From an uncultured Methanobrevibacter sp. (GTDB taxonomy: Archaea; Methanobacteriota; Methanobacteria; Methanobacteriales; Methanobacteriaceae), in the NCBI RefSeq assembly GCF_947169325.1, contig NZ_CAMVPN010000001.1, positions 80,089 through 144,088 on the forward strand: a stretch of DNA of 64,000 nucleotides. Direction: 5' to 3'. Position 1 is the first letter of the stretch; each line of letters starts with the position of its first letter. The position numbers were made by a program, and so were the translations under genes. Under the pieces are notes generated by a model, which had not been told where the DNA came from, did no database searches, and saw only the letters and a list, made by a program, of their open reading frames with translations. Positions 28,501 through 35,878 of the stretch are shown piece after piece.

Positions 28501-31500
28501 CTTCATTGAAACTTAAGATACAGCATCCTGGAGATGACTATTACACTTATCTTGTACATGTTGAAGGCGCAAACCTTACATTCGTCTTCATTGAGACTGT
28601 AGATATCGACTGTCTTGACGATGAGGTAATAAACATTACCGTCGTTGCACAGGACAAATCAATAATGGTTGCACCTACAGGAAACATCTCCCTGTGGATT
28701 GACGGCAACCTTTTCGCAGACAATGTGGAACTGACTCATGAAGAAGGAAGCAGATTCGCTACTGCTACAGTAATCGTTCCTAAATGTCCAACCGGAATCT
28801 ATGATGTTTATGTCAGATACAACGGTGATGATGACTTCCTGCCTGAAGAGAACACCTCTTCATACAAAGTGCGTGAAGTCGACGATTCAATCATTGTAGA
28901 TACAGTTGACATTAAAGTGGGCGAAATAGAACCTATAAACATTACTGTATTCCCATCAAATAAGGTGACCGGTATTGTTTCAGTATACCTTGACAGCAAA
29001 TACATTGGAGACTACGAGTTAGTTGACGGCAAAATACAAATCAACAGAGAAGGCTTACTTGCAGGCACACATCACGTCGTTGCATTCTACCAGGGCGATT
29101 CCAACTTCAAACCTGTAAGCAACACCTCAAGTTTCATAGTTACAAAACATGACCCTTACTTTGTAGTGCATGCCAATGACATCTTCGTATATGATCATGG
29201 ATACATTTGGGTAACCCTTCCGGAAAACGCAACTGGAATCGTATATCTAAAAGTAAACGGCACCCAATATTATATTAACTTAACCAATGGTGAAAGAAGC
29301 ATCCAAATTCCAATATTTGATATAGCTGGAACATACAATGTATGGGGTAATTACTCAGGTGACGACTACTGGTACAGTGCAGTGAACACAACCACATTCA
29401 CAGTTTCAAAATACAACATCACTTTGGATGTTCAAACCGCTGATATAGCATACAACGAAAAAGAGCAGCTTAACGTGACCATGCAGTTCGCCGACGCTAC
29501 CGAAAACGTAACAATCAAAATAAACGATACATTAAGAGTATTTGAAAACGTTCCAATAGTAAACGGCGTAGCAAAACTTAATGTCACAGGCCTCGAACCT
29601 GGAGACTATGCGGTGGAAGTAATATATCCTGGAGACAAAAAATACAATGGAAATTCCACAAAAGGAACTTTCACAGTCACAAAAGCTCACATACCAATTA
29701 TAATTGTTCCTCAAAACTTCACATTCCTTGAAAAAGGAATCGCATATATTTATGTTAATACAACTGGAGAAGTAAATGCCACAATCGCAGGCATTGCCAA
29801 AAACACCAGGATACTTCTAGACGGCAGCGTATCCTACGACCTCAAAGACTTGGACCCTGGAGTTTACACAATCACAGCACACTTCTCCGGAAACAAATAT
29901 TATTATGAAAGTACTAATGAAACCATTTTCGAAGTATACAAACTCAACAGAACCGTAGACATCAAAGTCCATGACATCATCTACGGCAACTACGAAGACA
30001 TTCAGACATTCGTAAAAGCAACAGGTAATGTAACAATCTTCGTAAATGGTAAAAATGAAACCGTTGAACTTAAAGACACCGGTTACGGTTCACAAGGTCA
30101 AGCAAGCGTTGGACATTACCAAGAGTACAATGGAAAAGCAGTATGGAACGTATTTGACCTTGAAGTAGGAACCTATCCGGTTGAAGTAATCTACAACGGA
30201 AACAAATTCTACAACCCTGCTTCAGCACAAGCAACATTCAGAGTCATTCCGGTAAACACATCTGTAGTCATTGAGCCTCATGACATCAAAGTATGGGACA
30301 GCGAATATCTCAACGTCACAGTCAAAGATGCAAACGGCAGAACAATGACTGATGCAGTTGGAAACATTACCATTGACATAAATGGAGCGATATACTCTGA
30401 AGCAGTCATTGACGGTGTTGCAAGATTTGTAATTCCTGATTTAACCATAGGAGAAAAAGAGGTTTGGGCTTTCTATGATGGAGATAGAAACCACAACGGA
30501 AACAGATCAGTTGCAACATTTAATGTAGGTCAAAGAACTCCAATCGTTAATGTGACAGGTCAAAACATCGACGTCGGCCAAACTGAAAACATCCACATTG
30601 AAATTCCAGCAAATGCAACAGGTTATGTTGTCTTAACCGGAAACTTCACTGAATATTCAATTCAAATCTCAAAATTCAACGGTGGAAAAGCGGATGTGTC
30701 ATTCAATGGCCTTGCTGCTGGAATTTACTCAGTGCATATCAAATATTACGGTGATGAATACGACAACTACACTGTCGGTGAGGCAGATGCAGAATTCGAA
30801 GTCTCCCCAATAGATACTCCGATAGACATTGTCGTTGAAAACATCTATTACAAACAGACAGCTCATATTACAGTAAACGTAAATGACGATGCAACTGGAT
30901 TCATCACTGTTAATGTCGTTAACGAAAGTGGAGCAATTAAAGAAATCAAATTGCCAGTATTTAATGGTACAGTGGACTGCCTAGTTGATAATTTGGCAGT
31001 TGACAACTACACAGTATATGCATTCTATTCTGGAGATGATAGATACAACTCAAATAATACATCCGGTGTGTTTGAAGTTAAAAAGATATCTCCTGAAATC
31101 AGCATAGAGTCAGTTGAAGTCAATGCAGCAAGAAATGCACTCGTCGTTGTTTACATCACTCCTGGAACTACTGGATCAATTGACATTACTGTCAACGATA
31201 AGGTTTATTCCGGTCAAATCAACAACGGCATAGCAAGAATCCTCATTGACCAGATGGATGCCGGAAACTACACAGTTTACGCTTACTATGCAGGTGACAG
31301 AAACTACACCAACGCTTCAACTTCAACTAGAGATGCAGTAAATGTCCACAAGTTCGGATGCTACGGCATGAACGTGACAGCAGATGACACTAAAGTCGGA
31401 CTCAACTCCACTATTGTTGTAAATGTTCCTGCTGACGCTAAAGGAGAAGTAGCAATCTATGTAAATGGAACATGGGCTGGAAACGCAACAGTCAACAATG

Positions 31501-34500
31501 GTGTAGCAGATTTGAATGTAGTCAAAGACATCTCAGGCAAATACGTTGTTGTGGCAACATTCACTGACGGCAAATATGCTGACAAGAATGTCACAACCAA
31601 TTATTACGTATCCAAATGGGACACTCCAATTTACATTGATGTAAATGACGCTAAAGTTGGAGATGTTGTAAAAGTAACTGTTAACGTGCCTGAAGACGTA
31701 AAAGAAAATGTAACCATTGAAATAGATGGCAAATCATACACTAATAAAACTTACGGCGGAAACGCCATATTCTATGTATCAGACTTAATCTATGGAGACA
31801 AAACCGTTGTAGCAACCTACGACGGTGACAATAAATATGTATTCAACTCAACAACCGCTAATTTCACAGTATCAAAATATGATTTGACTATAACTGTGGA
31901 AGGCACTGATATCAATGTTGGAGATGTTGAAAAAATCAGCATCACAGCACCTGAAGATGTCACAAGACCTGTTTTAGTGGATGTTGACGGCAAAGGATAT
32001 TATGTAAATATTGCTGACGGCAAAGGAACTTTAGACATAACCGGCCTTGACAGCGGCTCATACACTGTAATCGCAACATACGTTGGTGATGACAAATACA
32101 ATAAAGCACAGGCAAACGGCACATTCATTGTATCTAAAGTCCCTTCAAGCGTATCTGCAATAGCAGAAAACATAACCGTCGGTGATAAGGAAATAATTGA
32201 AATCAATGTTCCAAATGATGCAACAGGTTATGTGACCGTTAATGTCGACGGCAAAAATTACGATGTTTATGTAGCAAACGGCAAAGGACTTCTTGCTGTT
32301 CCAAATCTCAAAGTTGGAAACTACACAGTCAATGTCGACTATCAAGGAGACAGAAAATACGAAGCAAGCGAAAACTTCACAATATTTGTAGTATCTCCAA
32401 TCGAAACAGAACTTATTGTTGTTGATCAAGGAAACAATACAGTTGTTGTAATTGTCGGCGATAATGCAACAGGTAATGTCACAATCACTGTTGAAGGCAA
32501 AAACTTCACAGGTGAAGTAATCAACGGCACAACCAAAATAACCGTTGAAAACGTGACTACCGGAGTTCACAACATTACCGTAGTATATTCCGGAGATGAA
32601 AATCACACAGATGCAACCGCAAATGCAACAATAACCATTCCGGATGAAGTCGTTCCAATAATAATCGTTAACGAGACAGTAATTGTCAATGAAACAGTAG
32701 TCGTGAATGAGACTGTAGTCATCAACCAGACTGTAGTTGTCAATGAAACTGTTGTCGTTAACCAGACTGTAGTTGTCAATGAGACTGTAGTCATCAACCA
32801 GACAGTTGTCAACGAGACAGTCATTGTCAATGAAACCATTATTATTAATGAAACTTCCAAACTTGACACTCCAATAGAAGTCAGTGTGGATGACATCAAA
32901 GTCGGTGAAAATGCTGTTGTAGTCATTAACATTCCTGAAAACGCTACAGGTAATGTGACTGTAACCATTGACAGAAAACAGTACGTTACTGAAGTAATCA
33001 ACGGAACTGCTACTGTAATTGTCGAAAACCTCACTGAAGGTCCAAAAACAGTGATCGTCGAATATCCTGGTGATGACAACTACACTGCAAATTACACAAT
33101 CTCCGGATTCAATGTCGAAAAGGTCAAAACAACTCCTGACATTGTTGTTGTTGATCAAGGAAACGGAACCGTAGTGGTTGTTGTTGGCGATAATGCAACC
33201 GGTAATGTCACAATCACTGTTGAAGGCAAAAACTTCACTGGTGAAATAATCAACGGCACTGCAGTAATCACACTTGACAATGTAACTCCTGGAGTTCACA
33301 ACATTACCGCAATCTATTCCGGTGATGAAAATTACAACAATGCAACAGCTGACGGCACTGTCACAATTCCTAAATCCGACATTATCATAACCTTCGAGGC
33401 ATATGACATTTACGTTGGAGATACTGAATTCATTAATGTAACTCTACCAAATGGTGCAAGCGGAAATGTATTAATTGAAATCAATGGATATGTCTATGAG
33501 CCGGTGGAAGTTGATGAAAATGTTGTAAGATTCGTGGTTGAAAACCTGAATGCAGGAGGCAAGACAGTTGTTGCATACTATGACGGCGATGATGAATACC
33601 TGCCAAGAAACGTCACAGACAGATTCACAGTATCAAAACACAATTCAACCGTAAGTGCTGAAATTGATGATGTTTATGTCGGTGATAATGTAGTTGTCAT
33701 TGTAAAAACAATCGACGATGCAACCGGACAGGTACTGATTGACATCGATGGCGTAACCTACTATGCAAACGTTACCGATGGTGTCGGATCTGTTGAAATT
33801 CCTCGCATGCTCAACGGAACCTATCCTGTCAACTTAACCTATGTAGGTGATGACAAATACCTGGCAAGCTACAATTCAACTTTATTCCATGTATCAAAAG
33901 TTCCATCATTTGTAATTCCAATTGCAGAAGACATTTATGTTGGAGAACTTGAAAACATCCACTTAAAAGTCCCAACTGATGCAGTCGGAAACGTAACTTT
34001 AGTGATTGACGGTGAAGTATTCAACTTCAATCTGGCTGAAGGAGTATTGGCAGCAGTATACTCAGAAGGAGAAAAATACAATGTTGCAATCAGTGGCGGA
34101 AATGGTGTTTTAGTAATATCCGGTCTTCCTGAAGGAGAATACATAGTGTCTGCAAGATATAATGGTGATGACAAATACCTGCCATCAGTAAACGACACTA
34201 CATTTACAGTTACTCAATATGTGCCTCCGGAAATTATCCACGAAGACGGACCATCCAATGTACAGGCACAGGATAATGAAACCGAACCTATCAATGTTCC
34301 ATCAGATGAGCCTGTAAATCTGGTTCCTTATGAAGATGACGATGTCATTGATGCAAAATCCTTTGGAGACGCTACCAAAAACAAAACCACAGATGAAACT
34401 CCTGAAGACGTAACTCCAATTGCTGATCCTCCAGTGGTTGACACTCCAATAAGCGTGAAAGCACATGACATTTACGTAGGTGAAAATGAAACTGTTGTCG

Positions 34501-35210
34501 TAACAGTTCCAAATAATGCAACCGGAACAGTTACCATTGAAATCGATGGCGTAAAATACTCAACTACTGAAATTATCCAAGGTACAGCTACCTTTGTAGT
34601 TGAAGGATTAACCGCCGGAGATAAAACAGTCAATGTAAATTACTCAGGTAATGAAGTATACGCAAATAACAGCACAGTCGGTCAGTTCACAGTTTACAAA
34701 CTTCCTTCAACTGTAAATGCAACAGGAAATGACATTGATGTTGGAGATGATGAAGTCATTGAAGTCACAGTTCCAAAAGATGCAACCGGAACAGTTACCA
34801 TTGAAATCGAAGGTACAAACTACACTACCACTGAAATCAACGATGGTGTAGCTAAAGTTGTTGTCCATGGTCTTCCAGCTGGCGAATACATCGCTAAAGT
34901 ATACTACGGCGGAAATGACAAATACCTGCCAAGCAACAATACAGTCAGCTTCAAAGTGTCTGAAGTCGAAACTCCAATTGAAAATGAAACCGAAGAAAAT
35001 GACACTGAAATTGATGATGAACCGGATATTGACACTGACGGTGATGAAGAGTTAGATGAAACTCCTGTTAAAAAGACTACTCCTGCTAAAAAGTCTCAAG
35101 CTAGGGATGATGTCACATTAGGTCAATATGAAACTGGTAATCCTATTTTAGTACTGTTATTGGTTTTACTTGCAGCAGGATCTTCTCAAATCAGAAGATT
35201 CAAAAAATAA
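22455..35210 (+). CDS. Giant adhesin-like surface protein (4251 aa): signal peptide, Pmp-type beta-helix, Ig-like domain array, charged linker, C-terminal anchor
   Basis: ORF 22455..35210. GAGGT SD-like motif just upstream. Signal peptide MNKKQIFIVLCLFIISLSAVSAVSA. Many GGAIY repeats, then Ig-like units with YxGDxxY motifs. Ends TGNPILVLLLVLLAAGSSQIRRFKK*. Confidence 0.95.
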   Translation: MNKKQIFIVLCLFIISLSAVSAVSATNHIDEVNLTASANQDIVQVDSTQEDLLTDTAGTFIQLNEKIQGAGGSVTLDKNYTYTSGDSIVSNGISINKDIVIDGAGYTIDGANQASIFTISGNSHVVLKNINLVNAKGSDGAAISLTTGDNVEIFNSNFINNSASNNGGAIYIATTSSMTSTSSVSEYNFIIADSTFTSNTADNDGGAVYVNGANVGIFNTTFMSNVAGDDGGAINWMGSNGTIYNITCIGNKGISIDKPDGSTSSTRGGTICLTGSDVTISKSSFTSCSAWMDDGKDPFKVDGGALFITGDNVDIIDTTFNDCSAAHNGGAIYIIGDNTIVDNCTFSNCTANNNSGVIYVEGDSAIINNTIFTNNKAAFDGGCIYVEGDDGKLYNSKFINNAAGDDGGAIYWEGQRGIIHNITCINNKGTSEGKSSSRGGTICLTGSNVTVTQSSFSHSSVSIDESRDVSKIDGGALFVTGNNVDIIDTSFDDCSATHGGGALYIIGNDTVITGCTINDCKAMGGSAICIEGHDAHITQSNITNSLSFEAGGVYVNGPNTVISANFINCTAGDAKNIGSGAAIYVNGVNTQITGSTFLNSTANGGDGGAVFVGGFNTLIKDSDFKFTKADDGKGGAIYIAGDSANVLDSTFDEAHAEYGGAIYIGGYRTGRDAKVLDCNITSSTSDCDGGAIYVAGNNALISANINNAHALGLNAGNGSGGAIYVGGDNSNITASTFENCSAGMDSFGGAIYIEGNDANVEKSTFHNTYATEGETGASGGAIYIAGHDAVVSESDFTDCHAREGGVISIKGGYSKVKESQMTDCYAFDDGGAIYISGGIFTDISNSTFENCAALSNDGGAIYIDGYVTSIKDSQFTNCAASSQNGAGGAIYIEGDNTTITNAKFDSCISVDGGAIYIQGDYVGISDSEFKSNSLMDYSDEDNYGGAIYVNGAKAVISTSTFENHSAFTGGAIYINGTDTTISDSSFTKSAADYGGAIFIQGANAKVVASDINDSSSKYDGGAIYVNGTNAFISADFTNCNAGDDDIAGNGGAIYVRGTNADIEDSTFINCAAVNDGDGGAIFVAGVNTTVEKSKFNNANAREGGAIYIEGASATVSESEFEDTHAYDGGAIYIEGNDTKIENVDISSSYSAQNGGAIYVHGVRTTVKDATFTETNTENDGVGGAINIVGENTTIEDSNFTNSNSTAGGAIYVTGDNAAIRNSHFSDIISDTSGGAIYVAGSNTKISDDTFVSCHSEGATGYSGGGAIYVAGDGTYISGSEFADSTSKRYGGAIYVAGKNTHIADSKFTSNHADHSAGAIYISKYDDVVNGKPVVVEAQNTNIEDCIFDQNTAVISGGAVRVSGTNTTINRSQFTTNKVTSGFGGDDKAIGGALYIDGINATVQYSSFVANTANGKGGAVYWNGGHGGDSIIGCNFTKNRANTYDNSLGGAVYWSAGGASTPGGLVKDTIFDSNYAGKHGGGMDWYRSYNSVMQNCTFINNTAVKDGGGFYIGDTGGKGRNITLTDCKFINNTAGYAGGALSNQMSDSQFINSTFIGNKAKFGGSVIMKDAVTVNNKIIGCTFINSVAEDDPKVEIQVRGKGGAIFARDNKITVDNSTFINCSALEGGAIYWNGGMNYKNTDPASAHSTKYLGIDGVVSNSIFTDNNAVRGGAVYWQATNGTIANSTFTGNDATDGGALYWEGGVEYMDVKFNYPKTFVVHGENGIVYNSTFTRNTAQNGGAAYWTGTNGLISDSTFTENEANMGGAVYWNNITQTATYTVPKTNVQYNKTVSAGQNGLISNSKFTSNAAKGSDALGGALYWNSSSSEVADSTFMNNTAELGGAIYWVNGKAIDNSVFRYNKADNGSAMYVDESAPRMDIIDSKFFDNRAKSNRFDPLSLNVDEDKKIITLDAYFRGNDNIINAIYNDGENNVYFTNVYYLGVNGVKNTGNAAVAPQKIDGIPQDPDKLYQTDYEVYQTVDVTLYGTNNKEVAREVLKTDSEGKISLYYDDLDVDKASLKLKIQHPGDDYYTYLVHVEGANLTFVFIETVDIDCLDDEVINITVVAQDKSIMVAPTGNISLWIDGNLFADNVELTHEEGSRFATATVIVPKCPTGIYDVYVRYNGDDDFLPEENTSSYKVREVDDSIIVDTVDIKVGEIEPINITVFPSNKVTGIVSVYLDSKYIGDYELVDGKIQINREGLLAGTHHVVAFYQGDSNFKPVSNTSSFIVTKHDPYFVVHANDIFVYDHGYIWVTLPENATGIVYLKVNGTQYYINLTNGERSIQIPIFDIAGTYNVWGNYSGDDYWYSAVNTTTFTVSKYNITLDVQTADIAYNEKEQLNVTMQFADATENVTIKINDTLRVFENVPIVNGVAKLNVTGLEPGDYAVEVIYPGDKKYNGNSTKGTFTVTKAHIPIIIVPQNFTFLEKGIAYIYVNTTGEVNATIAGIAKNTRILLDGSVSYDLKDLDPGVYTITAHFSGNKYYYESTNETIFEVYKLNRTVDIKVHDIIYGNYEDIQTFVKATGNVTIFVNGKNETVELKDTGYGSQGQASVGHYQEYNGKAVWNVFDLEVGTYPVEVIYNGNKFYNPASAQATFRVIPVNTSVVIEPHDIKVWDSEYLNVTVKDANGRTMTDAVGNITIDINGAIYSEAVIDGVARFVIPDLTIGEKEVWAFYDGDRNHNGNRSVATFNVGQRTPIVNVTGQNIDVGQTENIHIEIPANATGYVVLTGNFTEYSIQISKFNGGKADVSFNGLAAGIYSVHIKYYGDEYDNYTVGEADAEFEVSPIDTPIDIVVENIYYKQTAHITVNVNDDATGFITVNVVNESGAIKEIKLPVFNGTVDCLVDNLAVDNYTVYAFYSGDDRYNSNNTSGVFEVKKISPEISIESVEVNAARNALVVVYITPGTTGSIDITVNDKVYSGQINNGIARILIDQMDAGNYTVYAYYAGDRNYTNASTSTRDAVNVHKFGCYGMNVTADDTKVGLNSTIVVNVPADAKGEVAIYVNGTWAGNATVNNGVADLNVVKDISGKYVVVATFTDGKYADKNVTTNYYVSKWDTPIYIDVNDAKVGDVVKVTVNVPEDVKENVTIEIDGKSYTNKTYGGNAIFYVSDLIYGDKTVVATYDGDNKYVFNSTTANFTVSKYDLTITVEGTDINVGDVEKISITAPEDVTRPVLVDVDGKGYYVNIADGKGTLDITGLDSGSYTVIATYVGDDKYNKAQANGTFIVSKVPSSVSAIAENITVGDKEIIEINVPNDATGYVTVNVDGKNYDVYVANGKGLLAVPNLKVGNYTVNVDYQGDRKYEASENFTIFVVSPIETELIVVDQGNNTVVVIVGDNATGNVTITVEGKNFTGEVINGTTKITVENVTTGVHNITVVYSGDENHTDATANATITIPDEVVPIIIVNETVIVNETVVVNETVVINQTVVVNETVVVNQTVVVNETVVINQTVVNETVIVNETIIINETSKLDTPIEVSVDDIKVGENAVVVINIPENATGNVTVTIDRKQYVTEVINGTATVIVENLTEGPKTVIVEYPGDDNYTANYTISGFNVEKVKTTPDIVVVDQGNGTVVVVVGDNATGNVTITVEGKNFTGEIINGTAVITLDNVTPGVHNITAIYSGDENYNNATADGTVTIPKSDIIITFEAYDIYVGDTEFINVTLPNGASGNVLIEINGYVYEPVEVDENVVRFVVENLNAGGKTVVAYYDGDDEYLPRNVTDRFTVSKHNSTVSAEIDDVYVGDNVVVIVKTIDDATGQVLIDIDGVTYYANVTDGVGSVEIPRMLNGTYPVNLTYVGDDKYLASYNSTLFHVSKVPSFVIPIAEDIYVGELENIHLKVPTDAVGNVTLVIDGEVFNFNLAEGVLAAVYSEGEKYNVAISGGNGVLVISGLPEGEYIVSARYNGDDKYLPSVNDTTFTVTQYVPPEIIHEDGPSNVQAQDNETEPINVPSDEPVNLVPYEDDDVIDAKSFGDATKNKTTDETPEDVTPIADPPVVDTPISVKAHDIYVGENETVVVTVPNNATGTVTIEIDGVKYSTTEIIQGTATFVVEGLTAGDKTVNVNYSGNEVYANNSTVGQFTVYKLPSTVNATGNDIDVGDDEVIEVTVPKDATGTVTIEIEGTNYTTTEINDGVAKVVVHGLPAGEYIAKVYYGGNDKYLPSNNTVSFKVSEVETPIENETEENDTEIDDEPDIDTDGDEELDETPVKKTTPAKKSQARDDVTLGQYETGNPILVLLLVLLAAGSSQIRRFKK
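22690..28130 (+). repeat. Gene 3 Pmp/beta-helix repeat region
   Basis: Continuous GGAIYI.G..T.I..S.F..C repeats ending at a DNRAKSNRF hinge. Confidence 0.9.
28560..34960 (+). repeat. Gene 3 Ig-like (Big-type) domain array
   Basis: Repeated DI.VGE...VTVP.DATG.VTI.I.G..Y......G.A......L..G...V...Y.GDDKY......F.V units. Confidence 0.88.
32667..32855 (+). repeat. Short tandem (I/V)(V/I)(V/I)N(E/Q)T array in gene 3 (11 sequons)
   Basis: VNETVIVNETVVVNETVVINQTVVVNETVVVNQTVVVNETVVINQTVVNETVIVNETIIINET; mostly 18-bp period with one 15-bp unit. Confidence 0.95.
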
Positions 35211-35225
35211 GATTTTTCAAAAAAA

Positions 35226-35272
35226 TATATTGTATAAATTTACAATATAATTTTTACCCTTTTTTTTTATTT
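35226..35272 (+). terminator. Putative terminator hairpin of gene 3
   Basis: tatattgta (35226-35234), loop taaatt, tacaatata (35241-35249), then attttt and a long T run. Confidence 0.6.
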
Positions 35273-35725
35273 GCTTTTATTTTTTCATCTTGAAAATTTT
35301 AACGACTATTTTTCAGATTAATTTCATTGAAAATCATGACATGGAAAATATTGAGTTTCAATGTGGGATTCTATTTAATTTGGCGATTTTGAGTGAGTTA
35401 AAAACAGCCCTTAAAATGGGGCAATATCTATTGTATATTTTCTCATGTAACTATCTGATTTGTACATAATATTATATTAATATTGAGCCTGATTTAATTA
35501 TCTAATTCAATTGTTGATATTATTCATTATGAGTATATTTTTTTATAATAATGTTCATTTAAATTTTTTTAATGTTCAATTATTTTTGCATATTGATTGA
35601 ATTTGATATAAAATATTTAATATATAAATTTATTTTTAATAAATGTTCATGTTTTTTTTTAAAATAATGTATATCGTTCTATAATTTTGCAATATTGTGG
35701 TTATAGTAATAATTATATATTATGG

Positions 35726-35742
35726 TATACTAAAATATATTT
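35726..35742 (+). promoter_or_regulatory. Possible TATA-like promoter of gene 4
   Basis: gtatactaaaatatatt ~62-78 bp upstream of ATG 35804; AT-rich context makes the exact box ambiguous. Confidence 0.4.
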
Positions 35743-35743
35743 C

Positions 35744-35785
35744 AGTTATAAACATTTTATGATGTTAAAAATGTATTACATAACT
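35744..35785 (+). promoter_or_regulatory. 5' leader hairpin of gene 4
   Basis: AGTTAT/ATAACT outer and ACATTTT/AAAATGT inner complementary arms, just upstream of the GGAG SD. Confidence 0.45.
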
Positions 35786-35803
35786 ATTATGGAGAAATAA
35801 AAA

Positions 35804-35878
35804 ATGAATTGGCAAAGAATCTTAATATTTTGTTTAATATTATGCATTGTCTGCTCAGTTTCTACGGTTTCTGCCGTT
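35804..35878 (+). other. Signal peptide, gene 4
   Basis: MNWQRILIFCLILCIVCSVSTVSA. Confidence 0.85.

Noticed and set aside
32145-33299. 384-aa antisense ORF
   Set aside because: Reverse-strand shadow of the repetitive Ig/NET coding region; low-complexity peptide, inside a convincing forward CDS, no start context or signal peptide.
35211-35803. Possible ncRNA around 35341-35460 (gccc...gggc mini-stem)
   Set aside because: Stem only 4 bp in AT-rich DNA; not enough support to call.
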